A stretch of DNA of 64,000 bases, taken from the NCBI RefSeq assembly GCF_002954665.1, contig NZ_MSCM01000002.1, positions 1,026,767-1,090,766 of the forward strand, given 5' to 3'. The translations under genes were made by a program, and so were the position numbers. Of the stretch, positions 53,153 through 63,647 are shown one piece after another. The stretch is from Polaribacter glomeratus (GTDB lineage: Bacteria; Bacteroidota; Bacteroidia; Flavobacteriales; Flavobacteriaceae). Under the pieces are notes generated by a model. The model searched no databases and was not told the origin of the DNA. It was given only the letters and a program-made list of their open reading frames with translations. Each line of letters begins with the position of its first letter. Within the stretch, counting starts at the first letter, position 1.

Positions 53153-54577
53153 ATGGTTCGTATTTTAAAAATATTTTTATTACTAATTAGTACGTCATGT
53201 TTTTCACAAACAAAATTACCAGCTTTTTTTGGAGACAATATGGTTTTGCAACAACAAGAACAGGTTGCTATATGGGGGCAAGATAATCCTGGAGTTTCTA
53301 TTGAAATTAAGGCAAGTTGGGGAGAACAAAGCTATACTAAAACAGCAGAAGATGGCACTTGGAAAGCTACACTAAAAACGAATAAGGCTTCATTTGACAC
53401 ACACACTTTAGTAATTAATGGTAGTACAAACGTAACCATAAATAATGTGTTAATTGGCGAAGTTTGGTTTTGTTCAGGTCAATCAAACATGGAGATGCCA
53501 CTTAAAGGTTTTAATAAATCTGTAGTAAATAATTCTGAAGCTTACCTTAATGCGGCTAATAATACTAGTATTAGATTATTTAATAACAATAAAAGCGCAA
53601 GTTTGTTACCACAAACTAATGTTAACGGTGTTTGGGAAGAATCTACTAAAGTTTCAGCAGCCGAGTTTAGTGCTATAGGTTATATGTTTAGTAAAAAAAT
53701 ATTAGATAACCTCAATGTTCCTATTGGTATTATAGAGTCTTCATGGGGAGGTACCCGAATTGAGCCTTGGATACCAAAAGATAGCCTATTAAAATACACA
53801 GATATTAAACATCCTGAAGTTTTACCAACAGAAAGAAACAAACAAAAATTACCGTCATTGCTATACAACGCCATGATTTATCCTTTTCAAAATTATACAG
53901 TAAAAGGTTTTCTATGGTATCAAGGTGAAACTAGCCGAAACAATCCAAAACCATATAAAGCGTATTTACATACTTTAATAAACTCATGGAGAGCCCAATG
54001 GGGTAAAGAGAAACTTCCTTTTTATGTAGTTCAAATTGCGCCGTATGCCTACAATAAATTAAGAAAAACGGTACTAATTTATCCTGATTTAATTAGGGAA
54101 GCACAATTACAAACTGCCAATGAAATGATAAATACAGGCTTGGTTGTAACCACCGATGTTGGTAAATGTGATGATATTCATCCTCCAGAAAAAGAAATAA
54201 TAGCAAACCGTTTAGCAAATTGGGCGTTGGCAAATCAGTATAATATAAGTGGAATAGATTATAGAAGTCCGGAATATAAATCTATGAAAACTAAATCAGA
54301 TAAAATTATTCTCAATTTTGAATTTTTTAGTAATAATAAAGAGCACTGGTTTTTTGATTCAAACAAAACAATAAAAAGTTTTCAAATAGCTGGGGCAGAT
54401 AAAAAGTTTTACCCTGCCAAAGTTAAAATCAACAAAAACCAAACACTTACGATTTACAGTAAAGAGGTAGTTATGCCTAAAGCCGTGAGGTATGGTTTTG
54501 AAGATTGCTTGGAGGGAAGCTTATTTAGTATTTCAGGACTTCCTGTATCATCTTTTAGAACTGATAATTGGAACTAA
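53153..54577 (+). CDS. Sialate O-acetylesterase-like SGNH hydrolase
   Basis: 474 residues. A signal peptide (MVRILKIFLLLISTSCFS) leads to the nucleophile motif FCSGQSNMEMPL with Ser111, then FLWYQGETSRNN and a late D..H pair in CDDIHPPEKE. The family removes O-acetyl groups from sugars. In this locus the likely substrate is an acetylated polysaccharide or oligosaccharide rather than sialic acid. Confidence 0.88.
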   Translation: MVRILKIFLLLISTSCFSQTKLPAFFGDNMVLQQQEQVAIWGQDNPGVSIEIKASWGEQSYTKTAEDGTWKATLKTNKASFDTHTLVINGSTNVTINNVLIGEVWFCSGQSNMEMPLKGFNKSVVNNSEAYLNAANNTSIRLFNNNKSASLLPQTNVNGVWEESTKVSAAEFSAIGYMFSKKILDNLNVPIGIIESSWGGTRIEPWIPKDSLLKYTDIKHPEVLPTERNKQKLPSLLYNAMIYPFQNYTVKGFLWYQGETSRNNPKPYKAYLHTLINSWRAQWGKEKLPFYVVQIAPYAYNKLRKTVLIYPDLIREAQLQTANEMINTGLVVTTDVGKCDDIHPPEKEIIANRLANWALANQYNISGIDYRSPEYKSMKTKSDKIILNFEFFSNNKEHWFFDSNKTIKSFQIAGADKKFYPAKVKINKNQTLTIYSKEVVMPKAVRYGFEDCLEGSLFSISGLPVSSFRTDNWN

Positions 54578-55158
54578 TTTTTTATTTAAGACTTTATTTG
54601 AAGTGTTTTTAATCAAAAGTAGATTATTTTCAAGTGTAAGTCAGAATAATAAACACAACATATAAATTTAAAACACTTACGCTTACTTGCCAAGCGCTTA
54701 GAGGCAAAAAGAGGTTTACAAAAAGCGATACAGTTAACTTTAGCCAGAATTAAAAGAGAATATAGTACTTTAATATTCTATTTTTTTGAAGAAAAACTAA
54801 TTTTCTTTTTGCTTTTCAAAAAGTATAAGTAGATCAAGTTTCTCAGGAGCTAGCTAAGAATAAAATTGTAAAAAATAGGGGCGTTTTATTGCAGATATTA
54901 TGGAAGTAAATCAAGATAATTCTCCTGTTTCTAGAGTGATCAAAAAGGTGTTTTATTTGCCACAAGTCTTATTAGAACCATACCACCTCTATTGTTTTAA
55001 TTTCTTAATTTTTGCTATTTCAATAAGAGATATAAGCTTAAAATAAAAACCATCCTTATTTAGGACTTTTGTGAATTGATAATGACTTAAATTGCTTTGA
55101 AAATATTTTGAAAGTATTAAACTCATAATTCTTGTGTTCATTTTAAATTCAAAAATCA
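54578..55158. other. 581-bp intergenic region
   Basis: No gene is recognised. Short open stretches (RLEAKRGLQKAIQLTLARIK) look like fragments without an assignable family. The stretch before 55159 is A/T-rich and may hold the lyase promoter. Confidence 0.4.
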
Positions 55159-57573
55159 ATGATAAAAAAGCACCAATCAAACTTATTGTTATTAATCTTT
55201 TTAGTAACTACTATTTCTTTTAATGCACAAGCAACTTTAGAGAGCGAAGTTAAAATAACAGATTTTGGGTTGCACTTTAACGGCTCTAAAGTTGGAGCTT
55301 CTGCCACAAATAATGGTAACAGCGCACCTTACAACTATTTTTTTGGTAGAAATATTTCTGCACATGGAGACTGCGTAAAAACCTATGGTAAATATGTATT
55401 TCTTACTTGGTATAAAGGAGATAAAACAGACCGTCATGTAATGTTAAGTCGCCTTAATAAAGAAACTGGGGTCATTGTAGATATTGAGTTTCCACACAGA
55501 CACACAGGCTATCAAAACAAATGGTGGATTGGCGAATCTCACAATACTATAGCTGTTGCAATAAGTCCTTTAGATGGGACAATTCATTTACTGTATGACA
55601 TGCATGCCTATAGTAACACATTGCCATCAGATGGAAGTTTAAGTAACGATTATTTTAGATATTCTTATTCATTAAAAGAGGTAGCATCTTTACCTGATAA
55701 TGAATTTACATTAGATAAATTTGTGCAAAATACAACAGGTGGCTACAAGCATTTAAGCTTAAATGGTGGAGAAGATTACAATAATTTTGCAGCATTAACC
55801 TATCCGCAATTTTTTTTGAATGACAGTGGAGATTTATTTATGTACATGCGAGCAGGAGGCAATAATAATGGTGCTTATAAATTTTCTAAATACAATGCGA
55901 GTACTTCCTCTTGGTCTAGCTTTGCACAATTTAATATTTTAAATGCCAAAAATAATGGTGGAGACGTTAACTGGGGATTGTACGGCAACATGAAATATGT
56001 AAATGGTAAAATTAGAGTTGGTTTTCAAAGAAGAGCGAATCTAACAGATAAGTATTTATATCAAAATGGCGTTTATTATGCCTATTCGGATAATCAAGAT
56101 GGCTTAGATCAATGGAAAAATCATAAAGGAGAATCTTTTAATTTGCCTTTAGTTGATGCGGATATAACAAAAGTGATGGAGCCTGGAGATTATGTAGAAA
56201 CGACACAAACAGATAAAATAAGTATCGTAAATGGTTTTGATTGGACAGTAACAGACCAAGGTGATGTGCACATGATAAGTAGAGTTAGAGATCTTCAATT
56301 TGGAGTAGTAAAATATCTACATACCTATAAACCAGCAGGAGCAGCGGATTTTATTACATCTGAAGATTTTACTGGAGCAGAATCAATTTACACCTCTGGT
56401 AATGATATTTATGTTGTTGGATTAGAAGGAGGTAGAGTATTTGTTGACAAAAGTGCAGGTGGGACAAATAATTTTACTAGAGTGTACGAAGCAACTTCAG
56501 GAAAAACATTCGATCACGGTGTGGTTTATATTGCTGATGATAAAATCTATTATTATCTGATGGAAAATAAAACGGGTAGTGCGCAACCTTTATATTTACA
56601 AATTATAGATTTAGGGATTGTTAAGGACGCTTTCAGAATAACGCTGAATTCACCTTTAGATAATAATACCTACAAAACAGACGAAGAAATTCGATTATTT
56701 GCCAATGCTACAGACGAAAATGGAAGTATTACCAAAGTAGAGTTTTTAATTGATAACGTATTATTTGGTGAAGCAACAGTAGCACCTTATATCTTAAATT
56801 GGACACCAGATAAGGCTGGTACTTATACAGTTCAAGCAATTGCACACAATAATAATAACGAAACAGTAGCCTCAACAATCGTTTCTGTAAATGTTGCTTT
56901 GAAGGATTATACAGATTTAACGGGAGCTATTTATCGATTTAAAAATGCAGTTACTGGTAAATATCTTGACTCTGAAGGTGCAGACGTCATTGCTAGTGAC
57001 TCTAGCGAAGGTATAGATAAGGAATGGGAAATTGTAAAAGCCGGAGATTATTACAATATAGAAAGTAAAACAGATAGAGGTATTTTAAGAGCTGCTGCAA
57101 GTCCAGAGGGAGAAATTATCAATACAATATTTACTGCCCCAAGAGAAGATTCAGATAAACAATGGACCGTTATTTATGAATCTGATGGAACGTATCGTTT
57201 TAAAACAAAAACGGGTGATCGATTTTTAGTGCATCAAACAAATGATTTAATTGAATGGACTACTACACAAGATGAAAGAACTAAATGGATAGCAGAATCA
57301 ACTACTTTAAGTACAAAAAATGTTGTTATCAATCCAATTGGTATTAAAGTATATCCAAACCCAACTAAAGATAGTTTTACTATTGATATTAGTGAAATAG
57401 GGAAAGCAAACGTTACAATTTATAATCTTTTAGGTAAAACAATCTATAAAAAAACAACTGCTTCAAAAAGAATACAAATAGTTAATAACGGTAGTTTTAA
57501 AGCGGGAATATATATTATCAAGGTGATTGGGGAAAATCAAAAAAGCTACAATAATAAATTGGTAATTAAGTAA
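55159..57573 (+). CDS. Secreted beta-propeller polysaccharide lyase, PL24/PL25-like (probable ulvan lyase)
   Basis: 804 residues. A signal peptide is followed by a ~470-residue beta-propeller with BNR-4-type repeats. Residues His128 (GESHN) and His149 (YDMHAY), 21 apart, match the spacing of the catalytic histidine pair in known PL24/PL25 ulvan lyases (His146/167 and His123/143). The C-terminal part has an Ig-like domain (SPLDNNTYKTDEEIRLFANA), a ricin-type lectin-like segment (GAIYRFKNAVTGKYLDSEGA) and a T9SS sorting domain ending NNKLVIK. It would cleave uronate linkages by beta-elimination outside the cell. The family assignment is by motif, not search. Confidence 0.72.
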   Translation: MIKKHQSNLLLLIFLVTTISFNAQATLESEVKITDFGLHFNGSKVGASATNNGNSAPYNYFFGRNISAHGDCVKTYGKYVFLTWYKGDKTDRHVMLSRLNKETGVIVDIEFPHRHTGYQNKWWIGESHNTIAVAISPLDGTIHLLYDMHAYSNTLPSDGSLSNDYFRYSYSLKEVASLPDNEFTLDKFVQNTTGGYKHLSLNGGEDYNNFAALTYPQFFLNDSGDLFMYMRAGGNNNGAYKFSKYNASTSSWSSFAQFNILNAKNNGGDVNWGLYGNMKYVNGKIRVGFQRRANLTDKYLYQNGVYYAYSDNQDGLDQWKNHKGESFNLPLVDADITKVMEPGDYVETTQTDKISIVNGFDWTVTDQGDVHMISRVRDLQFGVVKYLHTYKPAGAADFITSEDFTGAESIYTSGNDIYVVGLEGGRVFVDKSAGGTNNFTRVYEATSGKTFDHGVVYIADDKIYYYLMENKTGSAQPLYLQIIDLGIVKDAFRITLNSPLDNNTYKTDEEIRLFANATDENGSITKVEFLIDNVLFGEATVAPYILNWTPDKAGTYTVQAIAHNNNNETVASTIVSVNVALKDYTDLTGAIYRFKNAVTGKYLDSEGADVIASDSSEGIDKEWEIVKAGDYYNIESKTDRGILRAAASPEGEIINTIFTAPREDSDKQWTVIYESDGTYRFKTKTGDRFLVHQTNDLIEWTTTQDERTKWIAESTTLSTKNVVINPIGIKVYPNPTKDSFTIDISEIGKANVTIYNLLGKTIYKKTTASKRIQIVNNGSFKAGIYIIKVIGENQKSYNNKLVIK

Positions 57574-57610
57574 ATTTTTAGTATTTATTATTTTAAAAAA
57601 AACAAGTTTA

Positions 57611-58543
57611 ATGAAGCAGTTAAAAGTAATATTTCTTTTTTTTAGTATTTGTTGTTTTTCGCAAAATTACAGTAAAGAAGTTATTCCGCTATATAAAGAT
57701 GGAAATGTGCCGTTTAATAAAGAGAATATTGTTTTGGAAGAAATTCTGGGAGAAGAAGGAATGCGCTATAGTCAAATTTCTAAACCGGAACTTTATATTT
57801 TCAAAAATGATAGCTTAAAAAAGAATGGAGCCTCTTTATTAATTATTCCAGGTGGAGGATATGCTAGAGTGGTCGTTGGTAAGAATCATGGAGAAGGCAA
57901 TGCAAAACACTTTCTTAAAATGGGTTTTAATGTTGTTGCTATTTTAAAGTACAGATTGCCAGATGCTCGTATTGTTAATTCACAAGAAAAAGTTCCCCTT
58001 TGTGATGCTCAAAAAGCACTGTCAATTATGCATCAAAATTCTACGAATTGGTCTGTAAATGAAAATAAAATAGCAGTTATTGGATCTTCAGCAGGTGGGC
58101 ATTTAGCTGCTTCATTAGCCAATTTAACAGATGTTATTTTAGCCCCAGATGTAAAGCCAGAAGAATTAAATCATGCAGTTTCTATTTTAATATATCCAGT
58201 TATTACTTTCGATTCACCATTTGTTCATAAAGGTTCAGTTAAAAACCTTTTAGGGAGTAAACAGGAAAATAAATCTTTATTAAATTATTACTCACAAGAA
58301 CATCAAGTTAGTAAAAATACGCCTCCAACTTTTATCGTACATGCAAAAGATGATACAGGTGTAGTGCCTCAAAATAGTGAATTGTATAGTGCTAGTTTAA
58401 AAAAGTACGGTGTAAACCATAAATATGTCGAATTGCAAAAAGGGGGTCATGGTTTTGGTTTAAATTTTAAGAAAACGGGCGTAGATTGGACAATTGCATT
58501 AGAAGAATGGCTTCAAAAAGAAACAGCTTTATTTACTAAATAG
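57611..58543 (+). CDS. Alpha/beta-hydrolase carbohydrate esterase
   Basis: 310 residues with a signal peptide (MKQLKVIFLFFSICCFS). The oxyanion motif IIPGGGYARVV is followed by the nucleophile elbow IGSSAGGHLA with Ser160, an acid in HAKDDTGV and a His in KGGHGFGL. This is the acetyl-xylan-esterase-like group often found in polysaccharide loci. It probably removes acyl substituents in the same pathway as the lyase. It is 38 bp downstream of the lyase gene. Confidence 0.85.
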   Translation: MKQLKVIFLFFSICCFSQNYSKEVIPLYKDGNVPFNKENIVLEEILGEEGMRYSQISKPELYIFKNDSLKKNGASLLIIPGGGYARVVVGKNHGEGNAKHFLKMGFNVVAILKYRLPDARIVNSQEKVPLCDAQKALSIMHQNSTNWSVNENKIAVIGSSAGGHLAASLANLTDVILAPDVKPEELNHAVSILIYPVITFDSPFVHKGSVKNLLGSKQENKSLLNYYSQEHQVSKNTPPTFIVHAKDDTGVVPQNSELYSASLKKYGVNHKYVELQKGGHGFGLNFKKTGVDWTIALEEWLQKETALFTK

Positions 58544-58616
58544 TTTGTTGATTGCTTTTAAACTAAAAAATAAAAGCTTTTACAAAATAATTAAATTAAT
58601 TTTTACAATGTGTATT

Positions 58617-60155
58617 ATGAAGAAAAACATATTAGACTCTTTTATAAATTTAGGCCTTATTCTTGTTATGTTCTGTTTAGTAATTTCTTGTGGAACAAAT
58701 ATAAAAAAGGAAGTAGTTCAAGCGCCAGAAAAAGAGAAACCCAATGTGTTATTTATTTCTGTGGATGATTTAAATAGTTGGATTGGTGCCATAAATGCAT
58801 TTTCGAATACCAAAACTCCAAATTTCGATAGATTAGCGGCTAAAGGAGTTGTTTTTACCGATGCACATTGTCAAGCACCTTTGTGTGGACCATCAAGAGC
58901 ATCAATTATGACAGGCTTACGACCTTCTACCACAGGTATTTATGGCATGACAAATGATGATGATATCCGAAGACCAGAAAACCAGGCTACAAAAGATATT
59001 GCATTTCTTCCAGAGTATTTTCAACAGAATGGGTATTATACTATGGGAACAGGGAAAATATTTCACACACATGCACCAAAAAATGTATTTAATGAATCTG
59101 GTGGTCGTGAAAGTGGTTTTGGTCCTTATCCCAAAGAAAGGTTTGCATGGGATGGTTATGGCACTTCTAAAGAAAGGAAGGAGAAATTCGGAAAAACAAG
59201 TACAGATTGGGGCGCTTTTCCAGAAAAAGACTCGTTAATGCCAGATCATGAATCTGCAAATTGGGTACTAGAACGTTTGCAAAAAAAATACGACCAGCCT
59301 TTCTTTATGGCGTTGGGTTTTTTAAGACCTCACGTGCCCTTTTATGTTCCTCAAAAATGGTTTGATTTACATCCTTTAGATAGTATTTCTGTACCACCTT
59401 ATCAAGCTGATGATTTAAATGATGTTCCGTCAATCGGCCTTCAAATAAATGATTTACCAATGATGCCTTCTACAGAATGGGCAAAAGAATCGGGCGAATG
59501 GAAAAAAATTATTCAAGCGTATTTGGCTTGTATAAGTTTTGTAGATTACGAATTAGGTCGTGTTTTAGATGCATTAGAAAGTAGTGCATATAAAGACAAT
59601 ACTGTTATTGTTTTATGGTCAGATCATGGATATCGTATGGGAGAAAAAGGCACATTTGCCAAACATGCATTATGGGAAACGGCAACAAACGCACCTTTAA
59701 TCTTTGCAGCACCCAATTTACCAAAAGGGAAAAAAATTGACCAACCTGTTGAAATGCTTTCAATATATCCAACACTTTTAGAATTATGTGGTTTGCCAGC
59801 ATATACTAGAAATGAAGGAATAAGTTTAGTATCAATGATGACTAATAATGAAATTCTAAAAGATACCAAAGCGATTACTACGTATGGGATGAACAACCAT
59901 TCTATAAAAGTAGATGAATTTCGATACATTCGTTATGAAGACGGCACAGAAGAATTGTATGATCATAAAACAGATCCGAATGAATGGACTAACATCGCAA
60001 ACAATTCTAAGTATAAAGAAACTATAACTAAGTTAAAAGAATATTTGCCAAAGGTAAATGTGCAGTGGGATGAAAAATCAAATTATGACTATCAACCTTA
60101 TTTTACGGAACAAAAAGAAAGAACTAGTGGTAAAGTTATAAAAGCAGACAAATAA
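58617..60155 (+). CDS. S1-family sulfatase lipoprotein
   Basis: 512 residues from ATG 58617 (MKKNILDSFINLGLILVMFC). The frame is open back to a TTG at 58545, but the ATG gives a proper lipobox, LVISC, with Cys25. The formylglycine site is CGPSR at residues 90-94 (APLCGPSRASIMTG), the canonical CxPSR form. Metal-binding VLFISVDDLNSW is near the start. Iduronate-2-sulfatase-like members of S1 act on uronates or rhamnose sulfate. A C-terminal tail follows the sulfatase fold. Confidence 0.92.
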   Translation: MKKNILDSFINLGLILVMFCLVISCGTNIKKEVVQAPEKEKPNVLFISVDDLNSWIGAINAFSNTKTPNFDRLAAKGVVFTDAHCQAPLCGPSRASIMTGLRPSTTGIYGMTNDDDIRRPENQATKDIAFLPEYFQQNGYYTMGTGKIFHTHAPKNVFNESGGRESGFGPYPKERFAWDGYGTSKERKEKFGKTSTDWGAFPEKDSLMPDHESANWVLERLQKKYDQPFFMALGFLRPHVPFYVPQKWFDLHPLDSISVPPYQADDLNDVPSIGLQINDLPMMPSTEWAKESGEWKKIIQAYLACISFVDYELGRVLDALESSAYKDNTVIVLWSDHGYRMGEKGTFAKHALWETATNAPLIFAAPNLPKGKKIDQPVEMLSIYPTLLELCGLPAYTRNEGISLVSMMTNNEILKDTKAITTYGMNNHSIKVDEFRYIRYEDGTEELYDHKTDPNEWTNIANNSKYKETITKLKEYLPKVNVQWDEKSNYDYQPYFTEQKERTSGKVIKADK

Positions 60156-60158
60156 AAT

Positions 60159-61568
60159 ATGAAATCAATTGTAGTATTAATTTTAGTATCTTTTTTTGTT
60201 TCGTGCAAAGGAATAGTTGCAAAGCAAGAAGTTAAGGTAGATGTGAAACCAAATATCCTATTTATTGCAGTTGATGATTTACGCCCAGAATTAAATTTTT
60301 ACGGAGCAAATCATATAAAATCTCCAAATTTAGATAAACTGGCCGCAAGTAGTTTAGTCTTTAATCGTGCATACTGTAATATTCCTGTTTGTGGTGCTTC
60401 TAGAGCTAGTTTGCTGACGGGAACTAGACCTACTCGAAATCGGTTTTTAGGTTATTCAACTACCAAAGATAAAGACTATCCAACTGCAGTTTCGCTTCCA
60501 ATGTTATTAAAACAAAACGGTTATAAAACTATTTCAAATGGTAAAATATACCATTATGAAAATGACGATGTCACAGCTTGGAATGAAATTTGGAAAGCAG
60601 ACGAATTATGGAGTTACGCGCTACAAGAAAGTCAAGAAATACGTAAAAACACCTTTCGTGGTTTGCCTTTTGAATCGGCAGATGTGCACGACTCTGTCTA
60701 TGTTGATGGCAAATTGGCGTTAAAAGTTATTCGTGATTTACAAAAATTAAAAACATCTAAAGAGCCATTTTTCTTAACTATGGGCGTTGTAAAACCACAT
60801 TTACCTTTTTGTGCACCAAAGAAATATTGGGATTTATATGACAGAAAAAGTATTGAATTGCCAGCAAGTTATTTACGACCAAAATCGATTCCAAAAACAG
60901 CATATCACAATTTTGGAGAATTACGCAATTATGAAAATATTCCTAAAGATGGAGATTTACCAGAAGCCTTGGCAAAAGAATTAATTCACGGGTATTACGC
61001 CGCTGTAAGTTATGCAGATGCGCAAATTGGCCTAGTTTTAGATGAATTGGAAAAAACAGGTTTGGCAGAAAATACCATTGTAGTTTTGTGGGGAGATCAT
61101 GGTTGGAATCTTGGAGATCACAAAATGTGGTCTAAACATGTTAATTTTGAAACTGCGTTAAGAGCACCTTTACTCATAAAAGTTCCTGGAAGAACGAAAG
61201 GTGAAATGTCAAATGACATAACAGAATTTATAGATATTTATCCAACTTTGTGTGATCTAACTGGACTAAAAATACCAAATACTGTAGAAGGAAAAAGTTT
61301 TGTGCCTATTATAAATGGAGAAAAAAGTGAGAAAAATTGGGCAGTTAGTAAGTTTAAAGATGGTGTAACTTTAATAAAAGGCGATTTGTTTTACACAGAA
61401 TGGACAGACAAAAATGGTGTTGCTTATGAACGCATGTTGTTTAACCACAAAACAGATGCTTTAGAACTAGATAATTTAGCTGAAAAACCAAAGTATAAAA
61501 AATTGGTTACCCAATTATCTTTAGAATTACGGGAAAAATGGGGAACAGATTTTTTTAAAAAGAAGTAA
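60159..61568 (+). CDS. S1-family sulfatase lipoprotein, CxASR variant
   Basis: 469 residues. The lipobox FFVSC is at Cys16. The formylglycine motif is CGASR at 78-82 ([14 protein letters not shown]), so alanine replaces proline; this variant is accepted by formylglycine-generating enzymes. [18 protein letters not shown] supplies the metal site. It is 3 bp after the first sulfatase. The two proteins are different enough to remove sulfate at different positions of the polymer. Confidence 0.92.
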   Translation: MKSIVVLILVSFFVSCKGIVAKQEVKVDVKPNILFIAVDDLRPELNFYGANHIKSPNLDKLAASSLVFNRAYCNIPVCGASRASLLTGTRPTRNRFLGYSTTKDKDYPTAVSLPMLLKQNGYKTISNGKIYHYENDDVTAWNEIWKADELWSYALQESQEIRKNTFRGLPFESADVHDSVYVDGKLALKVIRDLQKLKTSKEPFFLTMGVVKPHLPFCAPKKYWDLYDRKSIELPASYLRPKSIPKTAYHNFGELRNYENIPKDGDLPEALAKELIHGYYAAVSYADAQIGLVLDELEKTGLAENTIVVLWGDHGWNLGDHKMWSKHVNFETALRAPLLIKVPGRTKGEMSNDITEFIDIYPTLCDLTGLKIPNTVEGKSFVPIINGEKSEKNWAVSKFKDGVTLIKGDLFYTEWTDKNGVAYERMLFNHKTDALELDNLAEKPKYKKLVTQLSLELREKWGTDFFKKK

Positions 61569-61665
61569 TACCATTTCAAATATAAAATGGTTTTGGAAGA
61601 AATTAGTTAGAGTAAAGGCTAATAGGTTTGTAGTATATAAAATTTAAAAATCAACCATAATAATT

Positions 61666-62910
61666 ATGAGAATTTTAAAAAACACCTTATTTAGTTTCGT
61701 CTTTTTATTTTTAACAATCCAAAACTTTTATGCTCAAAAACAAGAATTATATAAATATGCGCCAAAAGAAGTACGTGAATTTTTCGTGACTTCATTACTA
61801 AAAATTGGAGATCCTGTTTTAATGGCGTTAAGCAAAAATGAGTTGAAAAAACAATTACCAGAAGCGAATCCAAATAGTAAAAGAAATTTAAAACATGTTA
61901 TGTATTTAGAGGCTTTTGGGAGGCTACTTTCTGGAATGGCACCATGGTTAGAGTTGGGGCCAGATGAAACAGATGAAGGGAAATTACGTGCAAAATACAT
62001 CAATTTGGCTCAAAAATGTATTCATAATGCCACGAATCCAGAAGCTGCAGATTTTATGAATTTTACTACTGATAAGCAACCATTAGTAGATGCTGCATTT
62101 TTTGCACAAGCATTAATTAGAGCACCAAACCAATTATGGGAACCTTTAGATGCCAAGACAAAAGCAAACGTAATAAAAGCATTAAAAGCTACCCGAGTTA
62201 TAAAACCTCATGATAATAATTGGCTACTTTTTTCAGGTATGGTTGAAGCAGCCCTACTTAAGTTTGATGCCAGTGCCGATAGAAAGCGCTTAGACTATGG
62301 GTTAAAGAAACATGAAGCATGGTATTTAGGAGACGGTATGTATGGAGACGGAAACTATTTTCGATGGGATTATTATAATAGTTTTGTGATTCAACCGATG
62401 CTGTTAGATATTTTAAAAACAATGATTAAAAAAAATAAGGGTCACATAGAAGATTATAATAAAGTTTTAAAACGAGCCAAAAGGTATGCTAGCATTCAAG
62501 AACGATTAATTTCTCCGGATGGCACATATCCTCCAATTGGTAGATCCATTGCATATCGCTTTGGGGCATTTCAATTATTATCACAAATAGCTCTTTTTAA
62601 AGAATTACCAGAAGAAATTAAGCCAGCTCAAGTTCGCTCTGCTTTGCATTTACTCATAGAAAATCAATTAAATGCTAAAGGAACGTTTGATGAAAATGGT
62701 TGGTTACAAATTGGGTTTTATGGAGCGCAACCAAACTTAGGAGAAAGTTATATTTCTACAGGAAGTTTATATTTGTGTTCAGAAGTTTTTTTGGTTTTAG
62801 GCTTACCAACACAAGATTCATTTTGGAATACTCCTTATGAACCTTGGACACAAAAGAAAATTTGGTCTGGTCAAAATATATCTATAGACCATGCTTTAAA
62901 AAATGATTAA
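61666..62910 (+). CDS. DUF2264 family secreted protein
   Basis: 414 residues with a signal peptide (MRILKNTLFSFVFLFLTIQN). The sequence (NNWLLFSGMVEAALLKFD, then YGDGNYFRWDYYNSFVIQPM) matches DUF2264, an (alpha/alpha)-barrel-like family found in uronate-polysaccharide loci. Its biochemical role is unproven; some members may cleave or trim uronosyl residues. It lies between the sulfatases and the GH88 gene, supporting a role in the same pathway. Confidence 0.82.
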   Translation: MRILKNTLFSFVFLFLTIQNFYAQKQELYKYAPKEVREFFVTSLLKIGDPVLMALSKNELKKQLPEANPNSKRNLKHVMYLEAFGRLLSGMAPWLELGPDETDEGKLRAKYINLAQKCIHNATNPEAADFMNFTTDKQPLVDAAFFAQALIRAPNQLWEPLDAKTKANVIKALKATRVIKPHDNNWLLFSGMVEAALLKFDASADRKRLDYGLKKHEAWYLGDGMYGDGNYFRWDYYNSFVIQPMLLDILKTMIKKNKGHIEDYNKVLKRAKRYASIQERLISPDGTYPPIGRSIAYRFGAFQLLSQIALFKELPEEIKPAQVRSALHLLIENQLNAKGTFDENGWLQIGFYGAQPNLGESYISTGSLYLCSEVFLVLGLPTQDSFWNTPYEPWTQKKIWSGQNISIDHALKND

Positions 62911-63647
62911 AACATTTTTTTGAATACATTACAAAAAATTAATATTAGAAATTCACATTTAGTTTTTAATGTGTTTAAGATTTTGAAAATTTTCAAAAAC
63001 TGATAGGTTGTCTGTTAATTTTAAATATATTTTTAAAAATTTCTTCGTTCTTTTATTCTTATTATATAAGTTTCACAGAATTTATTAGTATACAAAACAC
63101 TAAAAATTAACAATTTAACTTGTTGTTGAATTCAATATTCTGATAAAAAATGATTTTTTTAAATTCTAAAACTTCAAATTTTACACTCCACTTTTGAGAT
63201 TTACAAAACTGAGTTCTATAACTATTCGGATTTTTAGCTACCCTTTTTTAAATTTTTAACTAATATTTTAAAGTTAAATTTGATTTATATGAGCAATAAT
63301 AGATTCAAATCTAAATTTATTGAAGTTTTCCTGTTTATGTTAATTATATTTTTAGGATTATTAATTATTTACACGGTTTTTTAAATCAATGCTCTGTTTG
63401 TCATAATTATTTTATAATGATTCAAAAAAGGAACCCTATCCCCAAATTTTTACTATATAAGATAATTGTCGTCTGACAGAAATAATAGATTTAAATTTAA
63501 ATAACTGTTATTAAGCAACTTGTAAATACGTAAGGTATGCAGCTTAACTGTTTAAATACGATTGTAAACTTAAATTTCAAAAAAGTTAAATAATTTAAAA
63601 TAGTAAATTCAAAAAATAAATATTTAAACAAATCACAAATAGAAAAA
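62911..63647. other. 737-bp intergenic region before GH88
   Basis: Apart from the small open frame at 63289-63384, no gene or clear terminator is seen. Confidence 0.4.
63289..63384 (+). CDS. Possible small single-pass membrane peptide
   Basis: 31 codons: MSNNRFKSKFIEVFLFMLII then FLGLLIIYTVF. A short basic head is followed by one hydrophobic helix. The A/T-rich spacer before it resembles Bacteroidota leaders. It may be a real small protein or chance; no homology could be tested. Confidence 0.35.
   Translation: MSNNRFKSKFIEVFLFMLIIFLGLLIIYTVF

Noticed and set aside
59605-59929. Two overlapping minus-strand frames of 65 and 101 residues
   Set aside because: Both are antisense to the first sulfatase and show no features of their own.
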